Under the pieces are notes generated by a model. That model had not been told where the DNA came from, ran no database searches, and saw only the letters and a program-made list of their open reading frames with translations. Position numbers and translations under genes: made by a program. Shown one piece after another: positions 44,335-53,130 of a stretch of DNA of 64,000 nt; position 1 is the stretch's first letter; each line of letters begins with the position of its first letter. Origin of the DNA: Endomychus coccineus (Eukaryota > Arthropoda > Insecta > Coleoptera > Endomychidae); the NCBI GenBank assembly GCA_958510875.1, contig OY294067.1, positions 193,695,322-193,759,321 of the forward strand. The letters are read 5' to 3'.

Positions 44335-45247
44335 AGCTGAAAATGATGAGATTCTAGATAATATGTTCAAGAATGTATCTAAACCTGTGGAGGAAATTGC
44401 GGAAAATGCTGAAATAGTCAAACAAAATTCGTTGGTTAAACCTAAAAGTATTGTTTCTACAGCAACACAAATGGAGAACATACCAATCCCAAATATTGTA
44501 ACTGAAGGGGAAGAGTTCGTATATAACCCCCAAAATACTGAGGAGGATGTGTTCACCCTCGAACCTACTATCGATCAGATTCGTGAAGAATTCAGAAAAC
44601 ATGAGAAAGATAATGCAGAGGCTACAGAGGAGTTTCTGCAACAATACACCACATTAGCTCGTTATTACTTGGAAGGATTCCTCTTGGATGATGATGTCAA
44701 GAAATACGATGATAGAATGGGATTGCAATATAATTCAACTTTAGACAAATGGTTCATGGGTAATCAACCTATAGAAATTGATAGTGAGAGTAATATAATT
44801 ATCAAGGGTACTCCGTTCAAGGGTACCACAGGACTGTATAATTTGATATTTTACAGAGATGTTCTACCTGGTACTTACACTGTGGAAGATGGAAAAAATT
44901 ACAGTCAAATGATGGAAATGACTAGTGCCCATAGACGTAATAACGATCCAGCTGATCGAATAAGAAACATTGTAAAATACGAAAATGTACTGAAACCTTT
45001 GATTAATTTCATGAAAAGACCCAGAGCCAAAACATACACTGGAAGTGCATATATCAAAAATGATATGCTTGAATATAACGAGAAACCTATCGAATATGTT
45101 TATTGGGATGACGTTAACGAAATGGTGGATAGACTGAGACTTCTTGTTGCATCCTCGCATGCAGGTAACAATAATCATCACAACGAGATAATCTCCATAA
45201 TAGAAGAATTGGTAGAGGCAGGGGTAATTGAAAAAAACCAGGTGTAA
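44315..45247 (+). CDS. DUF8207-type Polinton protein
   Basis: Intact ORF. The first ATG is at 44315, inside the end of the ATPase gene; about 310 aa. The N-terminal part is acidic and probably disordered, with a helical EEFRKHEKDNAEATEEF stretch near residue 100. The second half has the pattern YDDRMGL...K-W-F-M-G, I-I-I-K-G-T-P-F-K-G-T-T-G-L-Y and H-R-R-N-N-D-P, as I recall for DUF8207, a domain common in Polinton-derived insect ORFs. Exact function unknown; its constant place beside ATPase and capsid genes suggests a virion role. Confidence 0.7.
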   Translation: MAVKLGKAENDEILDNMFKNVSKPVEEIAENAEIVKQNSLVKPKSIVSTATQMENIPIPNIVTEGEEFVYNPQNTEEDVFTLEPTIDQIREEFRKHEKDNAEATEEFLQQYTTLARYYLEGFLLDDDVKKYDDRMGLQYNSTLDKWFMGNQPIEIDSESNIIIKGTPFKGTTGLYNLIFYRDVLPGTYTVEDGKNYSQMMEMTSAHRRNNDPADRIRNIVKYENVLKPLINFMKRPRAKTYTGSAYIKNDMLEYNEKPIEYVYWDDVNEMVDRLRLLVASSHAGNNNHHNEIISIIEELVEAGVIEKNQV

Positions 45248-45271
45248 GACAAATTCATCACAGTTATAAAT

Positions 45272-45920
45272 ATGGTTTCAATGGATAAGTTTGGCAGAGC
45301 CTCCTCTCTCATGTGGATATATGATACGAATGTATTTAATAATAATTTCAAACAAGTTCACGGAGTTATTCCTAACGAGCGATGGAAGTTATGATATGGA
45401 AAATCGTAGATTGTGCAACGTAAAATCACCGAATGATGATGGAGATGTTGCAAATAAAGTATATGTTGATAAAATGACACACAAACTGAATCTGAAAACG
45501 GAAACCAGTCTTAAAGATACCTTCAATGTTAGGGTTGATAATTTGATCAAAGATATCAACAAGGATCTGGATGAACATAAATTAACGAATGAGAAGGTTA
45601 TTCTCAACATTGATAAACATCTGATGGACATTCAGAATAAATATAATGGAACGGGGATCTAAAAAAAATCAGAGTATAAAACAATCAGTGATAGTGTGAG
45701 GGAAAACAGAAATGAATTGAAAGAGATCAATAACACATTTAACAGTGTGAACATGCGTCTAAATGACATTACTAGTAAAGTGGAGGCGTTAGAACGACGG
45801 ATGACATCTGTGGAACCTTCTGAGAAGAGACCCTCATCATCCACAACAACAAAGCAGGGCTCTGTGAAACGTATATCTCCAAATCCTGTGAATATACCCA
45901 AAAAATTAATTCTACACTAG
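45272..45920 (+). pseudogene. fibre-like coiled-coil protein, broken
   Basis: Probable receptor-fibre or spike-like Polinton protein. It starts at ATG 45272 with MVSMDKFGR, then changes frame within 45320-45375. The next part has the DMENRRLCNVKSP...KVYVD signature shared with phage and Polinton tail-fibre proteins, followed by long heptad-like coiled coils. An in-frame TAA sits at 45660-45662; the same frame stays open after it to 45920, ending in a Ser/Thr/Pro basic tail. One shift and one stop therefore separate three pieces. The role (attachment) is inferred from the family. Confidence 0.7.
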
Positions 45921-45937
45921 ATTTCCACATTGATAAG

Positions 45938-46861
45938 ATGAGTAGAGAACAAGTTGTGCATGAGCTTCATAAGCCGAGTAGGAAGAATTTCAAACGACGC
46001 AGAACAATCATAAAAGGTTTGGATGATTTGTGGCAAATGGATCTGGCTGAAATGGGTAATTACGCTCGTGAAAATAGAGGATTCAAATACATTTTGGTTA
46101 TGATCGATTGTTTCTCGAAATTTCTATGGACACGCCCGCTGAAAACGAAATCAGCCGAAGAGGTTCGGAAAGCGGTCAGTTCTATATTGCTAGAAGGACA
46201 TCGTAAGCCTAGGAATCTGCAAAGCGATCAGGGAAAAGAATTCTTCAATAAACACTTTAACGATCTAATGAAGAAACATAATATCAATCATTATAATACG
46301 TATAGTGTGAAAAAAGCAGCCATTGCTGAACGTGTCATTCGAACGTTAAAGGAATCGCTTTACAAACATTTCAGTCTTAGCGGGAAATACAAATGGCTTG
46401 ATATACTTGAAGAAACCACAGAAAAATATAATAAACGTTAACATAGTACTATAAATATGGCTCCAATAAAAGTGACGAAACAGATTGAGTGCGAGATATT
46501 GAAGCGATCCTACTCACACATCAAGTTAGCTCTGCCTCACAAATACAACGTTGGAGATGTGGTACGAATAAGTAAGGCTAAACATATTTTTGAGAAGGGA
46601 TTTACGCCCAATTGGAGTACGGAATTATTTAAAATCATCAAAGTAAAAATTACCAACCCGGTCACATATCTACTAGAAGATATGACCAACGCACTAATCA
46701 GCGGCTGTTTCTACGAGGAAGAATTACAGAAAACAAAACAACCCGATGTGTATTCAGTCGAAAAAATATTACGAAAGAGGAGGGGTCAACAGTATGTGAA
46801 ATGGTTGGGTCTAGATAATAATCACAACAGTTGGATCGATAATTCGGATCTCGTTCAATGA
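45938..46861 (+). pseudogene. Polinton integrase with chromodomain, one stop
   Basis: Retroviral-type (rve) integrase used by Polintons. The core starts near residue 28 (D in WQMDLAEM at about 32). The second Asp is in QSDQGKE at about 97, and Glu in AIAERVI at about 131. An in-frame TAA at 46439-46441 splits the gene after the core (168 codons). The same frame continues to 46861 with an SH3-like region (YNVGDVVRISK) and a C-terminal chromodomain (YSVEKILRKRRG...VKWLG...SWI). All catalytic residues are kept. Only the single stop breaks an otherwise full-length gene (about 307 codons). Confidence 0.85.
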
Positions 46862-47139
46862 ACCCATAATTAACCATTTGGAGATTATTAGGAACAAACA
46901 AATAGCTGGAATATTATTGACTCGAGGGTATGGATATTATAATAGAACAAAATTCCGTGAATATGAGGGTGAATCAAGAGTGAAGATTATAATATTTGAA
47001 ACATATATTGTTAAGATTATACTTAAGTCTTTTGTATTGAGAAAATTTGAAATTAATAAAAAATATTATTTCGAGATCTTTGGTCTTTCTCCCTCCCCTC
47101 GTTAAATAACGGTGCAATCTTGAATTCTCATCAGTCTGT
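46862..47139 (+). other. intergenic spacer in the Polinton module
   Basis: AT-rich, with no ORF supported. It may hold the promoter of the PLA2 gene. Confidence 0.4.
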
Positions 47140-47922
47140 ATGGAAGCGTACGTAGGAGAAGGTGTTCTCAATACGCTTATAAACAAGCTCCCGTTTGAAC
47201 TTCATATTCCTGGTTATCAATTCTGTGGTCCCGGTACAAAATTAGAAGAACGGTTGAGAAGAGGAGATTCAGGTATCAATCCACTCGATAAAGCTTGCCG
47301 CCAACACGATATTTCATATCTGCGAAACGCTAGTTTGGAAGGACGTCTTGAGGCGGATAAAATATTAGAGAACGCTGCTTGGCAACGTGTCAAATCTGAA
47401 GACACAAAATTTGGAAAGAGGATTGCCGCTTTCGGTGTGAATAAAATTATGAAGGCTAAGAGGAAATTGGGGATGGGTATGAGAAAGAAGGTTGGGTTCG
47501 GAAGTGCAATTGTTGATGGGGTGAGAAAAGTTATGAAGAATAAGTTTGACTCATCCAATCTGAAGAAAACATCCCAAACAGCGTTGAAAGTTGCACGAAA
47601 ACAATTCAAAAAAGCAGGTGGTCAAAAAAATGTTCGGTTACCAAGAGTAATTCCTATTCCAAAGACTGGAGGATTTCTACCATTTTTGATACCTCTGTTT
47701 GCCGGCTTATCGGTTGCTGGAGCATTGGCGGGAGGTGGTGCAGGCATCGCTAAGGCCGTCAACGACAGCAAAGCAGCTCGAAAAACCTTGGAGGAAACGG
47801 AAAGACATAATAAAACCATGGAAGCTATAGCTTTGGGGAAACAAGGATCTGGTCTATATTTGAAAAAGTATCGCAAAGGTCTTGGTCTATATTTAAATAA
47901 ACATCCAAAAAACTGTCAGTAA
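47140..47922 (+). CDS. PLA2-domain virion protein with pX-like repeats
   Basis: Intact 260-aa ORF. Residues about 22-65 form a parvovirus-VP1-type phospholipase A2 domain. It has the calcium loop Y-x-F-C-G-P-G-T and the catalytic pair H-D in DKACRQHDISY. A basic middle (KAKRKLGMGMRKK) and a glycine/alanine-rich hydrophobic segment (FLPFLIPLFAGLSVAGALAGGG, about 185-207) follow. The C-terminus has a short repeat, G-x-Y-L-K/N-K. In related viruses such PLA2 activity breaches endosomal membranes, and similar repeats occur in minor capsid or core proteins. Position next to the protease fits a virion component processed during maturation (inference). Confidence 0.78.
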   Translation: MEAYVGEGVLNTLINKLPFELHIPGYQFCGPGTKLEERLRRGDSGINPLDKACRQHDISYLRNASLEGRLEADKILENAAWQRVKSEDTKFGKRIAAFGVNKIMKAKRKLGMGMRKKVGFGSAIVDGVRKVMKNKFDSSNLKKTSQTALKVARKQFKKAGGQKNVRLPRVIPIPKTGGFLPFLIPLFAGLSVAGALAGGGAGIAKAVNDSKAARKTLEETERHNKTMEAIALGKQGSGLYLKKYRKGLGLYLNKHPKNCQ

Positions 47923-48293
47923 ACCTACCCAGAAGACCTCTGACCGATCTCGATCTACGAAAACTAGCAAAAGCTCTGAAAATTACCCATTTTAGAGGAG
48001 TATTTATGCGTGATGAACTGCCATCCAACGGACCATGGGAAAACGAGCGTGGAATAGTTAATTTAGATAGCTCGGACAATGGAGGCACTCACTAGGTTGG
48101 GTTTAATAAAGTCGGTGATACAGTTTTATATTATGATAGTTTTGGCAATTTACGCCCCCCTCGCGAACTAGTGGATTATTTCAAAAAGGGTAAGATATTA
48201 TTCAATCACGATAATTTTCAACAATATAACACTTATAATTGTGGTCAGTTATGTTCAGAATTCCTCTCTAACTCTTCAGTTGTGCTCGACTAA
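47901..48293 (+). pseudogene. adenain-like cysteine protease, one stop
   Basis: C5/adenain-type maturation protease. The frame is open from 47901, overlapping the PLA2 gene end. It carries a PRRPLTDLDLRKLAK start region, a GPWENERGIVN strand, then GGTH (catalytic His) directly followed by TAG 48093-48095. After it come Y-Y-D-S-F-G (acidic residue) and N-T-Y-N-C-G-Q-L-C-S (catalytic Cys), ending at TAA 48291-48293. The stop stands where family members have an aromatic residue. No ATG lies near the open start; the first in-frame ATG is at about 48006, so the N-terminus is uncertain. Confidence 0.75.
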
Positions 48294-48353
48294 CCCTGCA
48301 TTTATTAGTATATAAATAGATTGTTGGTAAAGTTTTCATCAATCATATTTCAG

Positions 48354-49088
48354 ACGTTCACTATCACGGGTAAGAGCTCCCGCTTATCTGTAGATTTTCA
48401 CCCACCTATAGAACTAGATCCTCATTCATATTATTCTATCGCACATGTTGGCTTGCATACGTACAATAGCATTCCGAACATTGAAGAAGGTTTCAATAAA
48501 TTTTATTATAAAAATGTGAAGGGTTAGGAAGAAGTAGTAACTATACCTACGGGGTCCTACGAGTTGACAGACATCGAGGATTTCATACAAAGTGCAGTTT
48601 GTGGGATAGGAGTGAAGCAAGAAGAACGTGACCGGAAATTATCAATAGAATCTAACAACAACACTCTACACACAGAGCTGAAGAGTGATTTTGAAGTGAA
48701 TTTTATTCCTAAAGATAGTATAAGCGAACTGTTGGGATTCAACAAAAATAAATGGACATCTCGTGAACTACACATATCTGATCGACCTATAAACATAATC
48801 AAAGTTCAAACTATTAGAGTGGAGTGTAACTCAACCGCAGGAGCATATTATAACAATAAGATAGCTCATACGATATATGAGTTCTCACCTCTTGTACCAC
48901 CTGGGTTTTCCATTGATATAGAGCCGAAGAATCTTATTTATCTACCGGTCATCAGCAAGACGTCCTTCGATAACATCACACTGAATATTTTAGATCAGAA
49001 TTGGAAACGGGTTAATTTTCGTGGAGAAGAAATTATTATACGGTTGGAGTTGAAAAAGACCGCTAGGGATTATGGCTTCCAACAATAA
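48354..49088 (+). pseudogene. penton-like minor capsid protein, one stop
   Basis: Single-jelly-roll penton (vertex) protein of Polintons. N-terminal piece: G-K-S-S-R-L-S-V, F-x-P-P-I-E-L-D-P, TYNSIPNI. Then TAG at 48525-48527, with the same frame continuing through IPTGSYELTDIEDFI to PPGFSIDIEPKNLIYLPV and an R-L-E-L-K end at 49088. The usual initiator position appears to be ACG (48354) rather than ATG. A TATA-like TATATAAATAG at about 48306-48316 lies upstream. Two lesions (start and one stop) in an otherwise full-length frame. Confidence 0.78.
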
Positions 49089-49174
49089 ATAATAATCCAA
49101 TACTCACCACCACTCATTATATGGAAAGAATTCATCTGAGAAGGTTGTTGTTGCAGTAGCCATCACTTGAGAAC

Positions 49175-49354
49175 ATGGGTTTGGATTTCAGCAATGAAAG
49201 ACATACCCATAGTGGTCATCAGTCATTATCTACAACGAGTTCAAGGGAGAAGGTTGCTTCTGCATCACTATCTTTGGAAAATATCAATTTTTTGAAGTCC
49301 TTTGGTTACAATGTCGGGAAAACTTCAAATATTCAACGAGCCAAACTTCAATGA
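49175..49354 (+). CDS. small Polinton ORF overlapping the capsid start
   Basis: 59-aa ORF (ATG 49175, TGA 49352-49354) between penton and major capsid genes. It overlaps the capsid reading frame by about 44 nt. It begins MGLDFSNERHTHSGH and ends in a basic helix with N-F-L-K-S-F-G. The H-x-H-S-G-H block and F-L-K-S-L/F-G end resemble what I recall of a tiny conserved protein at this place in animal Polintons. A second Gly and Ser give a weak myristoylation pattern. Function unknown. Confidence 0.55.
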   Translation: MGLDFSNERHTHSGHQSLSTTSSREKVASASLSLENINFLKSFGYNVGKTSNIQRAKLQ

Positions 49355-50507
49355 AGACATCATCCGAGAAGAAACTCATACCTACTATCCCCACACAACA
49401 TCTTTTGGCAACAGCGATGAAATTGAGATATTAATCAATCAACAAGATGTATTGGTAGATTTGGCCTCGTCTGCTTTATTCATCGAGGCAGAATTCCAGC
49501 CAGAAGCAAGTGGTGAATGTAAACTAACGAATAATTTCGGAGCGTTTCTCTTCGAATATATCAGTTATGAATTGAATGGAAAAGAGATAGACAAAGTACG
49601 TGATCCTGGTATTGTCAGCACCATCAGAGCTTATCTAACATATGTCAAACATGAATCTATACCTCTAGCTATTTCTGGATGGTCATATAAGGATGCACTG
49701 AGTTCAGTCTACAATAATAAAATCAATTTATGGATACCGTTGAATTTTCTACTAGGCCTATTCATTGACTATAACAAAGTTTTGAGTGGTAAATATAAGC
49801 TGCGCTTGATAAGGTCTCGAACCGATAACGATTGCTATACTAATAGCACAGGCACGAAAACGGCTAAAATAAATGTGAAGACGATAGCATTAAAAGTGCG
49901 ACATGTGTTTCCAAGTGATCAAGTTAAATTTCAAATGTTGGGGAATTTGAGTGCTGAGAAGCCTATTTTGATTCCATTCCGTTGTTGGGATCTGCATGAA
50001 AATCCGTTGATGAAGGAGAGCACTCGCGACATTTGGGCTGTTAAAACATCAATGAATTTGGAACGTCCTAGAAATGTGATTCTAGCTTTCCAAACTGATC
50101 GAAAAAATAATCCTGTTAAGCACAGTGCATATTTCGATAATATAAACTTGCTAAATGTAAAATTATACTTGAATTCAGAGTGTTATCCATATGAAGCAAT
50201 GAAATTGAATTTCACCGACCAGCAATATGTGGAAGCATACCAGATGTACTATGATTTCCAGAAATCATTTCCAAATAAAATAACAAGTGAGCCCATGTTA
50301 GATTATATAGCATTCAAGAATAGAGCAATTTTTGTGATTGACTGTTCAAAACAAAACGATGCTATAAAGTCATCAACAGTTGACGTCAAACTAGAGGTGA
50401 AAAGTTTCCTGAATTTCCCCAAGAACACCAGGGCTTATTGCATCATCATTAACGATCGTATAATGGAGTATTCTCCGATTACAGGATCAGTTCGGAATTT
50501 GGTGTGA
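49311..50507 (+). CDS. Polinton major capsid protein (double jelly roll)
   Basis: Hexon-like capsid protein of about 398 aa, intact. The likely start is ATG 49311 (MSGKLQIFNEP); the frame is open a little further upstream, without ATG. The order of beta-rich segments, the EYISYELNGKEIDKVRDPG stretch (about 85), the long insertion between the two jelly rolls, and the SAYFDNINLLNVKLYLN-YPYE region in the second roll fit the Polinton/adintovirus hexon. Trimers would build the icosahedral shell. AATAAA at 50579-50584 lies about 70 bp after the stop. Confidence 0.88.
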   Translation: MSGKLQIFNEPNFNEDIIREETHTYYPHTTSFGNSDEIEILINQQDVLVDLASSALFIEAEFQPEASGECKLTNNFGAFLFEYISYELNGKEIDKVRDPGIVSTIRAYLTYVKHESIPLAISGWSYKDALSSVYNNKINLWIPLNFLLGLFIDYNKVLSGKYKLRLIRSRTDNDCYTNSTGTKTAKINVKTIALKVRHVFPSDQVKFQMLGNLSAEKPILIPFRCWDLHENPLMKESTRDIWAVKTSMNLERPRNVILAFQTDRKNNPVKHSAYFDNINLLNVKLYLNSECYPYEAMKLNFTDQQYVEAYQMYYDFQKSFPNKITSEPMLDYIAFKNRAIFVIDCSKQNDAIKSSTVDVKLEVKSFLNFPKNTRAYCIIINDRIMEYSPITGSVRNLV

Positions 50508-50578
50508 AGAACCAGGTGATGAATCATAATGTTATAATTTTAGTTCTAAATGATGTACTATCAAAATGTATTTTTCCC

Positions 50579-50584
50579 AATAAA
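50579..50584 (+). terminator. polyadenylation signal after the capsid gene
   Basis: AATAAA followed by a TATTATTATTATT tract. Correct distance (72 bp) from the capsid stop. Confidence 0.6.
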
Positions 50585-50654
50585 TGTTATTATTATTATT
50601 ATATTTGATATTTTATTTCTCAAACGGTACGTGGTGATGTAAACATGCGACGAT

Positions 50655-50672
50655 CATAGTTTGTAAACTATG
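50655..50672. promoter_or_regulatory. palindrome with the AACTATGG motif
   Basis: CATAGTTTGTAAACTATG has 8-bp perfect arms. Its right arm is one of four copies of a 14-bp motif (TTYRYRAACTATGG) in the Polinton module; see 51971, 52922 and 52945. Confidence 0.5.
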
Positions 50673-50843
50673 GTAGTCGGTTGCTGGAAATGAAACAAAT
50701 TGAAACAACTAGTGACGTTATCAGTCAGTTATCAACGTTTGCAATGACATCGAAACGGAGAGTTACCCCCCACCCTCACTATTCACGTTCACGTTCTCAC
50801 GTATGTAAGAGAAAATCATTTCAGAAAATGTTCAGTTATAAAA

Positions 50844-51849
50844 ATGAACTTAGCAGCGTGCGTTCGTGATTCAAATGTGGCTACATGGTCCACCAACAAT
50901 TTTATTAAGTTAACAGTTAATGAAGTGTGTCTAAAATTTGGGATCGATATAAGAAACGATAAAAGAAACTATTCATTTTGGAATATTCAACTAAACCAAC
51001 GCGTTCTGATGAATGAAGATCTATTGGATTGGTTAGGTTATCACGGCAAAAAATATCATGCTAAAAAGGGTGTTATAACAAGATTGTTGAGGAAAAACTT
51101 GCATATACACCATTTAGAAATTTGTGATAAGACTGATGCACGAAAGAAATATTATGTTCTAGATTCTATTGATTTCGAATCATTATTGATGCAAATGCGA
51201 ACTCCTAAAGTCATCGAGTTACGTGAACTCTTTTCGTTAATGAAATTTATTATGATGAAATATTGTGAGTACGAGAAATTCTATGAACAACAAGAACGTC
51301 AAAGAGCTGAGGAACGTGAATGTCTTGCGAAAGAACGATCTCAACGCTTATCTCAACAAATTCAAATGAATGTTATCACCTTACGGAATAACATTGCACC
51401 AAATATTGTTCCACCTCCTATAAATTTCGGAAAGAGACGAAATTTAGGTAATTACTTTGTTTTACATAATAAAATTTATATAATATATATATATATATTT
51501 TTTAGGATTATATCGAACATCGAATGATATGAGACCAGAATGGTACCTAATGCGTCGACAGGAGGATGGTTGGCGTGATGCCGACAGAAAATTACAGAAT
51601 CGAGGAATGCGATTAATACGTAAATGGTCTAACATATCTCATGCTATCGATATTGGTAACGAAGTGAAACAGAATTTCCGCCGCGATTTGAAATGGTATG
51701 CAAGAGGAAATATTATTCATGCCGCAGAAGAAGAGGGGGGTGAACAATTGATTGGTGATATCAACATCGAGTCATTGATAGAATGTGTTATCAATTACAA
51801 AAATAAAGCTTATGAACTAGCAAATGATAATGTCAATATATTGATGTAA
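50844..51849 (+). CDS. MSV199-like viral protein, two exons
   Basis: Exon 1 50844-51447 and exon 2 51506-51849, joined by a 58-nt GT-AG intron; about 315 aa in total. The N-terminal half (WSTNNFIKLTVNEVCLKFGIDI...LDWLGYHGKKYHAKKG) resembles the MSV199 domain of entomopox-, irido- and ascoviruses. It is followed by a long charged helix (QQERQRAEERECLAKERSQRL). Exon 2 (MRPEWYLMRRQEDGWRDADRKL...RLIRKWSN) resembles the C-terminal domain often paired with it. DNA-binding or regulatory function is usual for this family but unproven. It is the only gene here with a coding-region intron. Confidence 0.68.
51448..51505 (+). other. 58-nt spliceosomal intron in the MSV199-like gene
   Basis: Donor AG|GTAATT at 51447/51448 and acceptor TTTTTTAG|G at 51505/51506, with a TA-rich body. 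Removal keeps the frame exactly. Without splicing the ORF ends at 51527. Size matches small insect introns. Confidence 0.8.
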
Positions 51850-52099
51850 ACATATTAAGTTCTTCTATTATTTCAAAAAAAAAATATAAATAAATAAGAC
51901 CGAGGTAACTATGAAATGCGCTTGCGTTAATGTTTATATGTATGTTTCATCATTCAAGTGTTCATCATCGTTCGTAAACTATGGCCCCTGAATTGAATTA
52001 CTTACCATCACCGGTTTGAAGCAACGAAGTTATCACCATATATCGGAATTATTGTTATCATTCCTTTTGTTTCATTAAAACACTTATATCTTCATACAA
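51850..52099. other. Polinton intergenic spacer
   Basis: Contains one TTCGTAAACTATGG motif at 51971-51984 and a poly(A)-like run near 51874. The genes on both sides converge here. Confidence 0.45.
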
Positions 52100-52612
52100 T
52101 CATTTATTTACATGATAAATAGCCTTCTTTACATATTTAACAAACATTTTCAACATTAGTACTGATAAAGAAGATAAAATTGCATACAAAATTGCGAAAA
52201 TTTTAGAAATTTCTTCGTCTAGTGAGGATGATGTACGTGTGGATGGTGTTGATATTGTATTTTGTATGACATGTGGTAAACATGATGATTGTTGGAGCAT
52301 TTGCCATTCAGCCATATCTCCCTCACTCCGATCAAAGAATAAAAGTTTAAGTTTATAATGTATGGTGGTACGATTGTCTTGAGGAATGTTGAATGCGAAT
52401 ACCTCTAATTGATTATCGTTGATTTTTCGAAAATTCATCGGAATCCATTCGGTTCGGTTACACCCCCCACCACCATCGGTTGCAACATCCTTCAGACAAA
52501 TATAAATGCGCTCAACGTGTTGGGGAACGTTCGCGTATAGAATACCATTCAGAATTGTGGTTAGAATCACGAAATTTGTTTTTAACATCCCCACTCCCAT
52601 ATTTATCTTCAC
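52100..52612 (-). CDS. Polinton-encoded membrane protein, unknown family
   Basis: 170-aa ORF, convergent with the rest. The N-terminal hydrophobic stretch (about residues 10-27, FVILTTILNGILYA) looks like a signal peptide. The ectodomain has a C-rich GGGGCNRTEW segment with N-glycosylation sites. A C-terminal transmembrane helix (about 136-156, IFAILYAILSSLSVLMLKMF) and a short basic tail complete a type I membrane architecture. I do not recognise a family. It may be a viral surface or immune-modulating protein, or an accessory gene; both are inference. Confidence 0.55.
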   Translation of the reverse strand: MKINMGVGMLKTNFVILTTILNGILYANVPQHVERIYICLKDVATDGGGGCNRTEWIPMNFRKINDNQLEVFAFNIPQDNRTTIHYKLKLLFFDRSEGDMAEWQMLQQSSCLPHVIQNTISTPSTRTSSSLDEEISKIFAILYAILSSLSVLMLKMFVKYVKKAIYHVNK

Positions 52613-52954
52613 TTTTTACACTTTTAAATGTATTCAACAGTCTTATAACTTTTATTTTATCTTCGTAAAAATTCAAGTCTCTTCTTAGTTCATGAACTTT
52701 CTCCACAAATTTTCAAAGTCTACGTATGTATTCTTCAAAAGATATATGCATAATAACACATTTACAAACTTACTGGATATCTTTATCATAACCTCCAACT
52801 ATTCACATTTACACATAGAGTTCTCAATATCAATGTGATCAATAATGAGTAGATATCATTATTATTACTCGCATTTCATTCCTCATCTGACCATCAGATG
52901 ATGATGATGACGTCATCATCGTTCACGAACTATGGTCGCCGTCGTTCACGAACT
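52613..52954 (+). promoter_or_regulatory. Polinton right-end control region
   Basis: Non-coding. It contains an 18-bp perfect palindrome GATGATGACGTCATCATC (52903-52920) that includes the CRE core TGACGTCA. Next to it are two TTCACGAACTATGG copies, starting at 52922 and 52945. The last copy runs across the junction with the LTR. Confidence 0.45.
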
Positions 52955-53130
52955 ATGGTTCATGGCTGACCGGCCAATGATACAGGAAAGAGGACTCAGA
53001 TTACCGTCGCTAGGTCTGTCTGGTATATCGTGTTCAAGATATAATAATTTATAAAATTTTCAATTTGAATTTAAATCAATATTATTCAAAGGCCCCAAAA
53101 CAAAAAGTAATAATCCGTCGGATTATCACA
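52955..53130 (-). repeat. LTR copy 2, right part
   Basis: 176 bp matching 37074-37249 of LTR copy 1. Together with 42298-43437 it is one LTR lacking 550 bp. Confidence 0.85.

Larger units (their letters stand above)
43438..52954 (+). mobile_element. Polinton/adintovirus-like structural gene module
   Basis: 9517 bp containing a contiguous set of Polinton (Maverick) morphogenesis genes, ten on plus and the last on minus. No protein-primed PolB, TIRs or 6-bp target duplication was found, so it is a partial element. The left edge is 18 bp before the ATPase ATG. The right junction shares ATGG with the LTR (micro-homology). The gene order (ATPase, DUF8207, fibre, integrase, PLA2, protease, penton, capsid) follows the animal Polinton/adintovirus style. 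Half of the genes are intact and half have single lesions. Confidence 0.85.
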
